Shown here one piece after another: positions 34,317-44,153 of a DNA stretch of 64,000 nucleotides (its first letter is position 1; every line of letters starts with the position of its first letter). The notes under the pieces are model-generated. The model did no database searches and was not told the DNA's origin. It was given only the letters and a program-made list of their open reading frames with translations. Location of the stretch: assembly GCF_000934605.2 (NCBI RefSeq), contig NZ_CP010897.2, forward strand, positions 5,146,001-5,210,000, written 5' to 3'. A program made the position numbers and the translations under genes. The stretch comes from Pandoraea vervacti (GTDB lineage: Bacteria; Pseudomonadota; Gammaproteobacteria; Burkholderiales; Burkholderiaceae).

Positions 34317-34939
34317 CTCAAACCCGGCAGCAGTATTTTCAAACCATCGATAATGAATTCCACGGCCAGCGCCGAGAGGATCAACCCCATCAGGCGCGTG
34401 CCGATGTTGATGCCCGTACGCCCGAGCCAGCCTTCGATCCGCCCCGCACTGCGCAACGCCACCCAGCACACCGCCCCCACGCCCACGCCGATCGCCATGA
34501 GCGCCAGAATCTGCGCCCAGCCATGGGCGCGTCCCGAGTAGATGATCACGGTACTGATCGTGCCCGGGCCGGTCAGCAGCGGGATTGCGAGCGGCACCAC
34601 GGCAATGTTCGGCCGCTCCTCCGCTTCGTGACGCTCTTCGGCCGTCGCCCGCGTATTGCCGGTCTGGGCGTTGATCATGTTCACCGCCATGAGCAGCATG
34701 ATCACTCCGCCGCCGACTTCCAGCGACGCGATCGAGATACCGAAGAAGCGGATGATGGCTTCACCGAACAGTCCCGAACCGGCCACCACCAGCGCCACGG
34801 CAATGGCCGCAACCTTGATCGTATGACGCTTCTCTTCGCGCGTCTGCGTGGACGTCAGGCTGATGAACAGCGGAATCGCCCCGAGCGGATTGATCAGGGC
34901 CAGCAGCGAGATGAAGAACTTGAAGGCGTCGAGCGTCAT
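34313..34939 (-). CDS. MarC-family integral membrane protein
   Basis: A six-helix inner-membrane protein of 208 residues. Characteristic segments are LLALINPLGAIPLFISLT, VGGGVIMLLMAVNMI and AVVPLAIPLLTGPGTISTVII. The transport substrate is unknown. It is inserted between hisB and hisH, and its stop overlaps the hisH start, so it is likely co-translated with the histidine genes although no link to histidine is known. Confidence 0.93.
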   Translation of the reverse strand: MTLDAFKFFISLLALINPLGAIPLFISLTSTQTREEKRHTIKVAAIAVALVVAGSGLFGEAIIRFFGISIASLEVGGGVIMLLMAVNMINAQTGNTRATAEERHEAEERPNIAVVPLAIPLLTGPGTISTVIIYSGRAHGWAQILALMAIGVGVGAVCWVALRSAGRIEGWLGRTGINIGTRLMGLILSALAVEFIIDGLKILLPGLR

Positions 34940-34990
34940 AAGGGGCACACGGCGCCGGCGTGCGGCCGGTCGATGATTCCTTCGCAGGGG

Positions 34991-35010
34991 CGCCGGACCA
35001 CGGTCCGGCG
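34991..35010 (-). other. Perfect palindromic hairpin between hisB and marC
   Basis: Arms CGCCGGACC and GGTCCGGCG with a 2-base centre. No T run follows. It lies in the 149-bp gap between hisB and marC, beside a duplicated CTATTCGAG at about 35013-35030. Confidence 0.6.
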
Positions 35011-35088
35011 GGCTATTCGAGCTATTCGAGCCAGTTGGCGCTCCGCGTCGAGCGGGCTCGCACTATACGTGCCCGCAAAGCGCAGGCC

Positions 35089-35676
35089 TTACAGGCTGCC
35101 CTTCGTGGACGGCACCACACCCGCCGCACGCGGATCGATCTCGACCGCCATGCGCAACGCACGACCGAACGCCTTGAACACCGTTTCGCACTGGTGGTGA
35201 GCGTTGATGCCGCGCAGGTTGTCGATATGAAGCGTGACGCCCGCGTGATTCACGAAGCCGCGGAAAAATTCGATGAGCAGGTCGACGTCGAAGTTACCCA
35301 CGCGAGCGCGCGTGAAAGGCACATGGAATTCGAGACCGGGACGGCCCGAGAAGTCGATCACCACGCGCGAAAGCGCTTCGTCGAGGGGCACATAGCTATG
35401 GCCGTAACGCACGATGCCTTTCTTGTCGCCGATGGCCTTGGCCACCGCCATGCCCAGCGTGATACCGACATCTTCGACCGTATGGTGATCGTCGATGTAC
35501 GTATCGCCCTTGGCCTCGATATCCATATCGATGAGACCGTGGCGCGCGATCTGGTCGAGCATGTGGTCCAGAAACGGCACGCCGGTATCGAGGGTCTTAC
35601 GGCCGGCGCCGTCCAGGTCGATCTTGACGCGTATTTGCGTTTCGCTGGTATCGCGAACGACTTCCGCAATGCGCAT
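35089..35676 (-). CDS. hisB: Imidazoleglycerol-phosphate dehydratase
   Basis: A Mn-dependent dehydratase of 195 residues, monofunctional (no phosphatase domain). Metal-binding repeats are LDHMLDQIARHGLIDMD with DDHHTVEDVGITLG, and NHAGVTLHIDNLRGINAHHQCE later. It starts MRIAEVVRDTSETQI, the usual N-terminus, 27 bp after hisC. Confidence 0.96.
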   Translation of the reverse strand: MRIAEVVRDTSETQIRVKIDLDGAGRKTLDTGVPFLDHMLDQIARHGLIDMDIEAKGDTYIDDHHTVEDVGITLGMAVAKAIGDKKGIVRYGHSYVPLDEALSRVVIDFSGRPGLEFHVPFTRARVGNFDVDLLIEFFRGFVNHAGVTLHIDNLRGINAHHQCETVFKAFGRALRMAVEIDPRAAGVVPSTKGSL

Positions 35677-35703
35677 GATGGTGAGTTCTCGTCGTATAGC
35701 TTG

Positions 35704-36768
35704 TTAGAGTGATGCGGCCAGGGCTTGGACCATCGTCGCATTCTCCGTGGGGGTGCCGACCGTCAATCTGAGGCAATTGGCCAGCAATATGTGCATTTTA
35801 CCCACGTTTTTGATCAACACCTTGTGCGCGAGCAGTCCGGCGTGGGTTTTGTCGGCGTCCGGCACGCGAACGAGCAGAAAATTCGCGTCGCTCGGGAATA
35901 CCGTCACCCCGGGAAGCGCCGCCACGGCGGCCGCCAGCCGCGAACGCTCGGCCCGCAGCTCGGCCGCCTGGGCATCGAGTACGTCCAGATGATCGAGCAT
36001 GAACGCGGCGCACGCCTGCGTCAGCACGTTGACGTTGTAGGGCGGGCGAACCTTGTCGAGCTGGTCGAGCCACTCGGCCGCGCCCGCCACATATCCCAGT
36101 CGGATGCCCGCCAGACCGAGCTTCGAGACCGTACGCATCACCAGCAGGTTCGGAAACTCGGGCAGACGCGGCATCCACGTCCTGCCGGCGAACGGCTGGT
36201 AAGCCTCGTCGATCACTACGAGCCCCTTGCCCGCAGCGCGCACGAGCGTCTCGATATCCTCGTCGGCAAACAGATTGCCGGTCGGATTGTTCGGATACGC
36301 CAGATAGACGACCGCGCCCGGATGCGCCGCAATGGCATTGAGCATGGCGGGCATGTCCAGCGAGAAATCGGCGCGCAGCGGCACCCCCACGAACTCGATG
36401 CCCGCAAAGCGCGACGACATCTCGTACATCACGAAGCCCGGCATCGGGGCGATGACGGCCGCGCCAGGTCGCGCCGTCGCCATGGCGATCATGCTGATGA
36501 TCTCGTCCGAGCCGTTGCCCAGCAACAACCTGGCCCCGGCAGGCACGCCCATCGTTCGGGCGAGTTTTTCGAGCAACGCCTGCGGGCGCGGCGCCGGGTA
36601 GCGGTTAAGCGCCACATCCGCCAGACGCTGCCCCAGCGCGGTGCGCAACGTGTCCGGCAGTCCGTAGGGGTTCTCCATGGCATCGAGCTTCAGGAAGCCG
36701 CTGGCATCGGGCACGGGATAGGTGCTCATGGCAAGCACATCGGGGCGGATCACTTGATCGACGGACAT
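35704..36768 (-). CDS. hisC: Histidinol-phosphate aminotransferase
   Basis: A PLP-dependent class I/II aminotransferase of 354 residues. AMENPYGLP, LLGNGSDEIISM, YLAYPNNPTGNLF and VIDEAYQPFAG are present, as is the Lys region RTVSKLGLAGIRLGY carrying the Schiff-base lysine. The C-terminus ends in LRLTVGTPTENATMVQAL. It is 18 bp downstream of the small exported protein gene. Confidence 0.95.
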   Translation of the reverse strand: MSVDQVIRPDVLAMSTYPVPDASGFLKLDAMENPYGLPDTLRTALGQRLADVALNRYPAPRPQALLEKLARTMGVPAGARLLLGNGSDEIISMIAMATARPGAAVIAPMPGFVMYEMSSRFAGIEFVGVPLRADFSLDMPAMLNAIAAHPGAVVYLAYPNNPTGNLFADEDIETLVRAAGKGLVVIDEAYQPFAGRTWMPRLPEFPNLLVMRTVSKLGLAGIRLGYVAGAAEWLDQLDKVRPPYNVNVLTQACAAFMLDHLDVLDAQAAELRAERSRLAAAVAALPGVTVFPSDANFLLVRVPDADKTHAGLLAHKVLIKNVGKMHILLANCLRLTVGTPTENATMVQALAASL

Positions 36769-36786
36769 GGCGATAGGGAGGAAAAA

Positions 36787-37233
36787 TCAGTTGAAGGCGA
36801 ATGTCAGCAGGCCCGCGTCCGCCCCGTCGATCTTGACGGTGCAACGCCGGCCGGTCTCCACGCTGCCGAGCGCGTCGGTGATGCGCTGCACGCGCACCCC
36901 CGTTTGCCACGACAGGGCTTGCGCCACCGCCGGGCTCACCCGGGCGGGCGACTCCTCGGCTTCGCAGCGCATGGCGACGAGCCGGTTGCCGACGCGACCG
37001 AACACGCCGCGCGCGACTTCGTCGTCGGTGCCGCGCAGCGCGGTCTTGCCATTCAGACGCAACACGTACACGTCGTTATCGAACGCCTGACGCCGCACGC
37101 ATACCGTCATCTTCTGGACGGACGCCCCCTCGAACGTGGCGTGCTGGCACTCGGCGCCGGCGGCGTGGGCCGCCGCGCACGCCGTTAGCCCGAGGCCGAA
37201 CAGGACGGCCGCACGCAATAGCGCCGTGCGCAC
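36787..37233 (-). CDS. Small exported protein of unknown function between hisD and hisC
   Basis: I do not recognise a family. The sequence has a signal peptide (VRTALLRAAVLFGLGLTACAAAHAAG). The mature part of about 120 residues has three cysteines (ECQH, VCVRR, CEAEE and a later RRCTVKIDG making a fourth), so a disulfide-bonded periplasmic protein is likely. The frame stays open up to an ATG at 37407, just before hisD's stop, but that would put about 60 residues and an intercistronic hairpin ahead of the signal peptide. I therefore suggest GTG 37233, with low certainty on the start. It is co-oriented with the his genes. Confidence 0.6.
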   Translation of the reverse strand: MRTALLRAAVLFGLGLTACAAAHAAGAECQHATFEGASVQKMTVCVRRQAFDNDVYVLRLNGKTALRGTDDEVARGVFGRVGNRLVAMRCEAEESPARVSPAVAQALSWQTGVRVQRITDALGSVETGRRCTVKIDGADAGLLTFAFN

Positions 37234-37345
37234 CGAGTGCGCCGAGCGCGCGGACGAACGCACAAATGCGGGCGCAGACGCAGGCACAGCCCGCACGAGG
37301 CGGGCTGGCAGCGACAGAAAAGCGGGGAAAGCGTTTGCGCGGATC

Positions 37346-37370
37346 CGACGCCGGGCAGTGGCCGGCGTCG
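37346..37370 (-). other. Intercistronic hairpin downstream of hisD
   Basis: Perfect 9-bp arms CGACGCCGG and CCGGCGTCG around a 7-base loop, 40-60 bp after hisD. On the minus strand no T run follows. It may protect or attenuate the transcript between hisD and hisC. Confidence 0.6.
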
Positions 37371-37408
37371 TTTGACAATACGCGGGCCGCAGGGCGTCGT
37401 CGCGCATG

Positions 37409-38731
37409 TCAGGACTCGTGATGCAGACGGTATTCGGCGCTGCGCGCGTGCGCTTGCAGGCCTTCGCCGTACGCCAGTTCGGCAGCGATCTCGCCGAGCA
37501 TGCGGGCACCGCCCTCGCTCACTTCGATCAGGCTCGAACGCTTGATGAAGTCGTACACGCCCAGCGGCGACGAGAAACGCGCGGTGCGCGACGTCGGCAG
37601 CACGTGGTTCGGACCAGCGCAATAGTCGCCGAGGCTCTCGCTCGTGAACTTGCCGAGGAAAATCGCACCGGCGTGGCGGATCCTGTCGCCCCATTGCTGC
37701 GGCGTCTCGGCCGAGATCTCGAGGTGCTCGGGCGCGATCACGTTGGCGATCTCGCAGGCTTCCGCCATATCCCGCACCTTGATCAGGGCGCCACGGCCTT
37801 GCAGCGACGCGGCGATCACGTCCCGACGCGGCATGTCGTCGATCTGACGCTCCAGCGACGCGTAGACGCGAGCGATGTACTCGGCGTCCGGGCACAACAG
37901 AATCGATTGCGCGAGTTCGTCGTGCTCGGCCTGCGAGAACAGGTCCATCGCGACCCAGTCGGGGTCCGTCGTACCGTCGCAAATCACGAGAATTTCCGAC
38001 GGGCCGGCGATCATGTCGATGCCCACGGTACCGAACACGCGACGCTTGGCCGCCGCCACGAAAGCGTTGCCCGGGCCGACGATCTTGTCGACGGCCGGCA
38101 CCGTTTGCGTGCCGTACGCCAGCGCACCAACGGCCTGCGCGCCGCCAATGGTGAACACGCGGTCCACACCGGCGATATGCGCAGCGGCGAGCACCAGCGG
38201 ATTCTGTACACCGTCCGGCGTGGGCACGACCATGACGATTTCCTTGACGCCAGCCACGCGCGCCGGAATCGCATTCATCAGCACCGACGACGGATACGCC
38301 GCTTTGCCGCCCGGCACGTAAATGCCCACGCGATCGAGTGGCGTGACCTTCTGGCCCAGCACCGTGCCGTCCGACTCCGTGTACTGCCAGCTATGGCTGC
38401 CGCATTCGATGCGTTGCTTCTCGTGATAGGCGCGCACGCGGGCCGCGGCCGCTTCCAGGGCGGCGCGACGCTTCGGCTCGAGACCTTCGAGCGCGGCGCC
38501 CAGCACGTCGGCGGACAACTCCAGCGCCGCCATGTCGGGCGCGCTCAGGCGGTCGAACTTGTTGGTGTATTCGATGACGGCGGCGTCCCCGCGCGTCTTC
38601 ACGTCGGCGAGAATTTCAGCGGCCGCACGGTCGATGGCGGCGTCTTCGCTCGCCTCGAACGCGAGGACATCGCGCAACTGCGTCGCGAAACCTTCGGCGG
38701 TCGAATCGAGTTTGCGAATATCGAGTTTCAT
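37409..38731 (-). CDS. hisD: Histidinol dehydrogenase
   Basis: A Zn- and NAD-dependent enzyme of 440 residues doing the last two oxidations to histidine. Typical blocks are RVGIYVPGGKAAYPSSVLMNA, GPGNAFVAAAKRRVFG, GPSEILVICDGTTDP with SQAEHDELAQSILL, and NHVLPTSRTARFSSPL near the end. Its ATG overlaps the hisG stop (ATGA). Confidence 0.96.
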   Translation of the reverse strand: MKLDIRKLDSTAEGFATQLRDVLAFEASEDAAIDRAAAEILADVKTRGDAAVIEYTNKFDRLSAPDMAALELSADVLGAALEGLEPKRRAALEAAAARVRAYHEKQRIECGSHSWQYTESDGTVLGQKVTPLDRVGIYVPGGKAAYPSSVLMNAIPARVAGVKEIVMVVPTPDGVQNPLVLAAAHIAGVDRVFTIGGAQAVGALAYGTQTVPAVDKIVGPGNAFVAAAKRRVFGTVGIDMIAGPSEILVICDGTTDPDWVAMDLFSQAEHDELAQSILLCPDAEYIARVYASLERQIDDMPRRDVIAASLQGRGALIKVRDMAEACEIANVIAPEHLEISAETPQQWGDRIRHAGAIFLGKFTSESLGDYCAGPNHVLPTSRTARFSSPLGVYDFIKRSSLIEVSEGGARMLGEIAAELAYGEGLQAHARSAEYRLHHES

Positions 38732-39417
38732 GCTGTTTGCCGGGACGCCTGCTCGAAGGCATCCAGAATAGGCTGCAAAGACTCACGCTTCAACTTGAGC
38801 GCAGCCTGGTTGATCACGAGGCGGGACGAGATATCCATGATCTCCTCCACTTCCACCAGATTGTTGGCCCGCAGCGTGCCGCCGGTGCTCACCAGGTCGA
38901 CAATCGCGTCGGCCAGACCCACGAGCGGGCCCAACTCCATCGAGCCATACAGCTTGATCAGGTCGACGTGCACGCCCTTGGCCGCGAAGTGCTCACGCGC
39001 CACGTGCACGTATTTGGTCGCCACACGCAGGCGCGCGCCCTGACGTACCGCGTTCGCATAATCGAAGCCGTTCGGTACAGCCACAGACATGCGGCAACGG
39101 GCAATGTTCAAATCGATCGGCTGATACAGGCCACCGCCGCCGTGCTCGATGAGCACGTCCTTGCCGGCCACACCGAAGTCCGCGGCGCCGTACTGCACAT
39201 ACGTCGGCACGTCCGTCGCCCGCACGATGATCACGCGCAGGTTCGGATCGGTCGTCGGCAGGATCAGCTTGCGCGAGGTCTCCGGGTCTTCCGTGACTTC
39301 GATACCGGCTGCGGCCAGCAATGGCAGCGTCTCCGTAAAGATACGCCCTTTCGAGAGCGCCAGCGTCAACGGTTGGGCTAGCGGCTTGGCCGACGTAGCC
39401 GACTTGGCGGAACTCAT
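38728..39417 (-). CDS. hisG: ATP phosphoribosyltransferase, short form
   Basis: The first, committed step of histidine synthesis. At 229 residues it lacks the C-terminal ACT-like regulatory domain, so it is the short HisG form that works with HisZ, not present in this window. TLALSKGRIFTETLPLL, RATDVPTYVQYGAADFGVAG and IVDLVSTGGTLRANNL are diagnostic. Start and stop both overlap neighbours (murA stop, hisD start) by ATGA. Confidence 0.95.
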   Translation of the reverse strand: MSSAKSATSAKPLAQPLTLALSKGRIFTETLPLLAAAGIEVTEDPETSRKLILPTTDPNLRVIIVRATDVPTYVQYGAADFGVAGKDVLIEHGGGGLYQPIDLNIARCRMSVAVPNGFDYANAVRQGARLRVATKYVHVAREHFAAKGVHVDLIKLYGSMELGPLVGLADAIVDLVSTGGTLRANNLVEVEEIMDISSRLVINQAALKLKRESLQPILDAFEQASRQTA

Positions 39418-40757
39418 GCAATCTCTCCCTGGCGCGCTTGCACACGCCGGATTCGCGCGCCCACGGCGCACAGCTTGGCCTCGATACGATGATAGCCGCG
39501 ATCGAGGTGATGAATACGGTCGACAAGGGTACGGCCTTCGGCCGTCAATCCCGCGACGATCAGACTGGCGGAGGCGCGCAGGTCCGTGGCCATGACGTGC
39601 GCGCCGGACAGACGATCCACGCCGGAAATCCGCGCCGTGTTCCCTTCGATGCCGATATTCGCGCCCAGACGCACCAATTCCTGCACATGCATGAAGCGGT
39701 TCTCGAAGATCGTCTCGACGACCTGCGATGCTCCCTCGGCAATGCAGTTCAGCGCCATGAACTGCGCCTGCATGTCGGTCGGGAATGCCGGGTACTCCGA
39801 CGTGCGGAAACTGACGGCCTGCGCGCGCCGATCCATCTGCACGCGCAGCCAGTCCGCGCCGCCGGTGACCTTCGCGCCGGTTTCGCGCAGCTTCTCGATC
39901 ACGGCGTCGAGGGTGCCGGGCACGACGCGACGCAGCGTAATGTCGCCGCGCGTCGCCACGGCCGCACAAAGGAACGTGCCGGCTTCGATCCGATCGGGCA
40001 CGACGTCGTGCGTTGCACCATGCAAGCGGGCCACGCCGGTCACCACGAGACGATCGGTGCCGATGCCGTCGATCTTCGCGCCCATCTTCACGAGCAGATT
40101 CGCCAGATCGGTCACTTCCGGTTCACGCGCCGCGTTGGCCAACACGGTCACGCCATCGGCGAGCGTTGCCGCCATGAGCAGGTTTTCCGTGCCCGTGACG
40201 GTAATCATGTCGGTCACGAGCGTTTCGCCCCGCAGGCGCGACGCATGCGCAACGATATCGCCGTGCGTGAGCGTGATCTCGGCGCCCATCTTTTGCAGGC
40301 CCTTAATGTGCTGGTCGACGGGGCGCGCACCAATGGCGCATCCGCCCGGCAGCGACACACGCGCTTCGCCGCAACGGGCAAGCAGCGGGCCAAGCACCAG
40401 AATCGATGCCCGCATGGTCTTCACCAGTTCATACGGCGCGGCGGGCTCTGCAATCTGCGACGCATCCAGCGTCACCGATTCGCCATGACGCTCGACCTTC
40501 ACGCCCATGCGCGCGAGCAACGTGAGCATGGTGCGCACGTCGTGCAGATCCGGCACGTTACCCAGCACCAGCGGCTCGGCCGTCAACAGGCTCGCGCACA
40601 GAATGGGCAGGGCCGCGTTCTTCGCGCCCGAGACCGTAATCTCTCCTGCGAGCCGCTCGCCGCCTTCGATTTCCAGGTGGTCCGCGGCCACACGCTCACC
40701 GGCAGCGACCTCGCCACCGTTGCCGGCTGCGCCGGCGCTTTCTTGCGTAATCCTCAT
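39414..40757 (-). CDS. murA: UDP-N-acetylglucosamine 1-carboxyvinyltransferase
   Basis: The first committed step of peptidoglycan synthesis, 447 residues. The active-site Cys is in RVSLPGGCAIGARPVDQH. GEITVSGAKNAALPILCASLL and EYPAFPTDMQAQFMALNC are conserved. The N-terminus is about 20 residues longer than E. coli MurA. The stop overlaps hisG's ATG and the start overlaps the ibaG stop. Confidence 0.96.
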   Translation of the reverse strand: MRITQESAGAAGNGGEVAAGERVAADHLEIEGGERLAGEITVSGAKNAALPILCASLLTAEPLVLGNVPDLHDVRTMLTLLARMGVKVERHGESVTLDASQIAEPAAPYELVKTMRASILVLGPLLARCGEARVSLPGGCAIGARPVDQHIKGLQKMGAEITLTHGDIVAHASRLRGETLVTDMITVTGTENLLMAATLADGVTVLANAAREPEVTDLANLLVKMGAKIDGIGTDRLVVTGVARLHGATHDVVPDRIEAGTFLCAAVATRGDITLRRVVPGTLDAVIEKLRETGAKVTGGADWLRVQMDRRAQAVSFRTSEYPAFPTDMQAQFMALNCIAEGASQVVETIFENRFMHVQELVRLGANIGIEGNTARISGVDRLSGAHVMATDLRASASLIVAGLTAEGRTLVDRIHHLDRGYHRIEAKLCAVGARIRRVQARQGEIA

Positions 40758-40993
40758 TGCGCCTGATACTCCGCCGGCGTGAGCGTCTTCATCGAAAGCG
40801 CGTGGATCTCGGCTTTCATGCGATCGCCCAGCGCGCCGTACACGAGTTGATGGCGCGCAATGAGGCGCTTGCCTTCGAACTGCGCGCTCACGATGGTCGC
40901 AAAGAAGTGCTGGCCATCACCTTCGACGGCCACGTGCTCGCAAGCCAGACCGGCTTCGATGTACTGTTTGATTTGTTCGGGGGTAGGCAGCAT
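40754..40993 (-). CDS. ibaG: BolA-family protein IbaG
   Basis: A 79-residue BolA-type protein, a monothiol-glutaredoxin partner in iron-sulfur handling. The conserved EGKRLIARHQLVYGALGDRM with the FxGxxxxxRHRxVY-type histidine is present. Adjacent to murA, as in E. coli where ibaG also follows the mla genes. Here an ABC-2 pair intervenes. Confidence 0.92.
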   Translation of the reverse strand: MLPTPEQIKQYIEAGLACEHVAVEGDGQHFFATIVSAQFEGKRLIARHQLVYGALGDRMKAEIHALSMKTLTPAEYQAQ

Positions 40994-41011
40994 TGCTGAT
41001 CCTGGAGATGT

Positions 41012-41763
41012 TCAGTGACGCAGTTTGTAACCACGGCGCAGCATGTTCAGCGCCACGGATGCGAGTATCAGAAAGGTCGCACCGACAACCGCGAGACTCG
41101 TCGTCGGGGCTACGTCGGACACGCCGAAGAAGCCGTACCGGAAGCCGTCGATCATGTAGAAGAACGGGTTGAAATGCGAGACAGCCTGCCACAACGGCGG
41201 CAGCGATTGAATCGAGTAAAACACGCCCGCGAGGAACGTCGCAGGCATGATCAGGAAGTTCTGGAACGCCGCAAGCTGATCGAATTTCTCGGCCCAGATA
41301 CCCGCAATCAGCCCCAGCGTGCCGAGAATGGCTGCGCCGAAAAAGGCGAAGCCGACGATCCACAGCGGTGCGGCGAACGTCAGATGCGTGAACGCGACCG
41401 TCACGAGGAAGACGCCGAGACCGACGCACAACCCTCGCACGACCGCCGCGAGCACGTAAGCGCCGTACATCTCCCAATGCGAGAGCGGCGGCAGCAGCAC
41501 GAACACGAGGTTGCCCGTGATCTTCGACTGGATCAGCGACGACGAACTGTTGGCGAACGCGTTTTGCAACACGCTCATCATGACCAGCCCCGGCACCAGG
41601 AATGAGGTGTAGTTGATCTGGTCGTAGACCTTCACGCGGTCTTCGAGCACGTGGCCAAAGATCATCAGATACAGCAGCGCGGTGAGCACCGGCGCGGCCA
41701 CGGTCTGGAAGCTCACCTTCCAGAAACGCAGCACTTCCTTGTAGAACAGCGTGCGAAAGCCGA

Positions 41764-41767
<4 letters not shown>
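41012..41767 (-). CDS. ABC-2 type transporter permease
   Basis: A 251-residue permease with six hydrophobic segments (TLFYKEVLRFWKVSFQT, VAAPVLTALLYLMIFGHV, and PLWIVGFAFFGAAILGTLGL among them), of the YadH/NodJ type. It probably exports a lipid- or glycan-type substrate together with the ATPase just upstream, whose stop overlaps this ATG. The substrate is unknown. Confidence 0.9.
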
Positions 41768-42690
<923 letters not shown>

Positions 42691-42924
42691 GGACTGCACG
42701 CACCCGTCTTGGCGGGTGCGCCGTTATTGTGTTTTCCGGATCGCGGTTGCCGCCATGATGACAGCGTCGATGCCCGGCGGGGGGGTCACTGCCCAAAAGT
42801 CGGCAGAAAACCCCTGATTATAAAGGAAGCCGATGGCGCCCGTGCTCACGCCCTGTGTCCGTCCCCGTAATCCCGGTAACGCGTGGCCTGCACCGGGCGC
42901 GTCACCGGTCTGCTGGCGCGAGCA

Positions 42925-42954
42925 TAAAAAAAGCGCCGTTCGGAGACGGCGCTT
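42925..42954 (-). terminator. Rho-independent terminator at the end of the mla operon
   Basis: Reading minus, AAGCGCCGT, loop CTCCGA, ACGGCGCTT then TTTTTTATG. It lies about 30 bp after mlaB and should end the mla transcript before the ABC-2 pair. Confidence 0.9.
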
Positions 42955-42984
42955 CTTTCTCAGGCGGCAGTCCGGCCGGTCGAA

Positions 42985-43242
42985 TCAGCTCGAGAGCAGA
43001 TGGTCGACGCCGTACACCAGCGCGAGACTGGCCAGGCCGCTCGGCAGGTTAGTGAACGCCAACGTCGCACCACGCCGACTCGCGTGTCGGCGCAGGGCCA
43101 GCAGCACGGCGAGTGCCGACGAGTCGAAATGCGTGAGCCCGGCGCAATCGATCTGGGTCTCGCCCGCGTCGATGCGATCGATGGCCTGCGCGAGGACGTC
43201 GCCGGCGGTGTCGTGAGTCAGGTCGGTCTGCAACGCAAGCAT
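42985..43242 (-). CDS. mlaB: STAS-domain protein MlaB
   Basis: An 85-residue STAS protein that binds the MlaF ATPase and stabilises the transporter. The fold is seen as MLALQTDLTHDTAGD, QIDCAGLTHFDSSALAVLLAL (conserved DSS loop) and the helical end. It follows mlaC by 4 bp and closes the operon. Confidence 0.9.
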   Translation of the reverse strand: MLALQTDLTHDTAGDVLAQAIDRIDAGETQIDCAGLTHFDSSALAVLLALRRHASRRGATLAFTNLPSGLASLALVYGVDHLLSS

Positions 43243-43246
43243 GGAC

Positions 43247-43867
43247 TTACTTGCCGCCCGCGAGTTGCTTGTTGCGCTCGGTCAGGAACTGGATCAGGCC
43301 TTCGACGCCCGATTGATTGACCTTTTCCGAGAATTGATTGCGATACGTCTGCACCAGCCATGCCCCCAGCACGTTCAGGTCGTACAGCTTCCATTCGCCG
43401 CTCGACGTCTTGTACAGACGGTAGTCGAGTTCGATCGGCTGACCGTTGTTGATGACGTCCGTGTACACCACGGCATCGGTATCGCCCGGCTGGCCACGAT
43501 ACGGCTTGTAATTGACCTGCTGATCGCGGATCTGCGCGATGGCGCCGGCGTACGTGCGAAGCAGCAGCGTCTTGAACTGTTCGGTCAATTGCTTTTGCTG
43601 CTCGGGCGTCGCCTTGCGCCATGCGGCGCCGGTCGCCAGTTGCGTGGTCTTCGTGAAGTCGGCATGCGGCAGGATCTTCTGCTCGACCAGACGGGTAATG
43701 CTGTTCAGATCGCCCTTCTGAATGTTCGGATCGCTCTTGGCGGCAGCCATCACTTCGGTCACGGTCTGCTTGACGAGGGCGTCGGGAGACTGCGCCTGAG
43801 CCATTGCCGACCCGGCGGCGGTGTAAGTCATGAAAGCCATGACGGGAATGAGCCAGAACTTCTTCAT
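43247..43867 (-). CDS. mlaC: Phospholipid-shuttling periplasmic protein MlaC
   Basis: The soluble carrier moving phospholipid between MlaA and MlaFEDB. The 206 residues have a signal peptide (MKKFWLIPVMAFMTYTAAGSAMAQ). The Tol_Tol_Ttg2-family body is visible (KILPHADFTKTTQLATG, TDAVVYTDVINNGQPIELDY, and KLYDLNVLGAWLVQTYRNQF). The start at ATG 43867 sits at the signal peptide. It precedes mlaB by 4 bp. Confidence 0.93.
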   Translation of the reverse strand: MKKFWLIPVMAFMTYTAAGSAMAQAQSPDALVKQTVTEVMAAAKSDPNIQKGDLNSITRLVEQKILPHADFTKTTQLATGAAWRKATPEQQKQLTEQFKTLLLRTYAGAIAQIRDQQVNYKPYRGQPGDTDAVVYTDVINNGQPIELDYRLYKTSSGEWKLYDLNVLGAWLVQTYRNQFSEKVNQSGVEGLIQFLTERNKQLAGGK

Positions 43868-44153
43868 TGTGGACTTCCTCTTTCGAGTGACGAGTGTTGC
43901 GGGTTTGGATACCCGCGTCGCGTCTTGAGTTCTCGGAATGACGGCAGCGTCGTGTAACAAACTGTTGCCCGGGATTCACCCCGGGCTCGTCTTGCTTGGT
44001 CTCGTTTCGTCTCGGGTGAGTCCCGCATTCGCTGCCGACTTCGCCCCGACTGGCGGGGCGCTGCGTCGTTGTGGTGATCCAGCGCCTGACGTCTTGCCAT
44101 CACTGCGAAATCGACCTCGCGATCAGCGCTGAACCCCGTCGATCAGACAGAGT

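Noticed and set aside
35013..35030. Tandem CTATTCGAG pair near marC
   Set aside because: Only two 9-bp copies. Too short to call a functional repeat.
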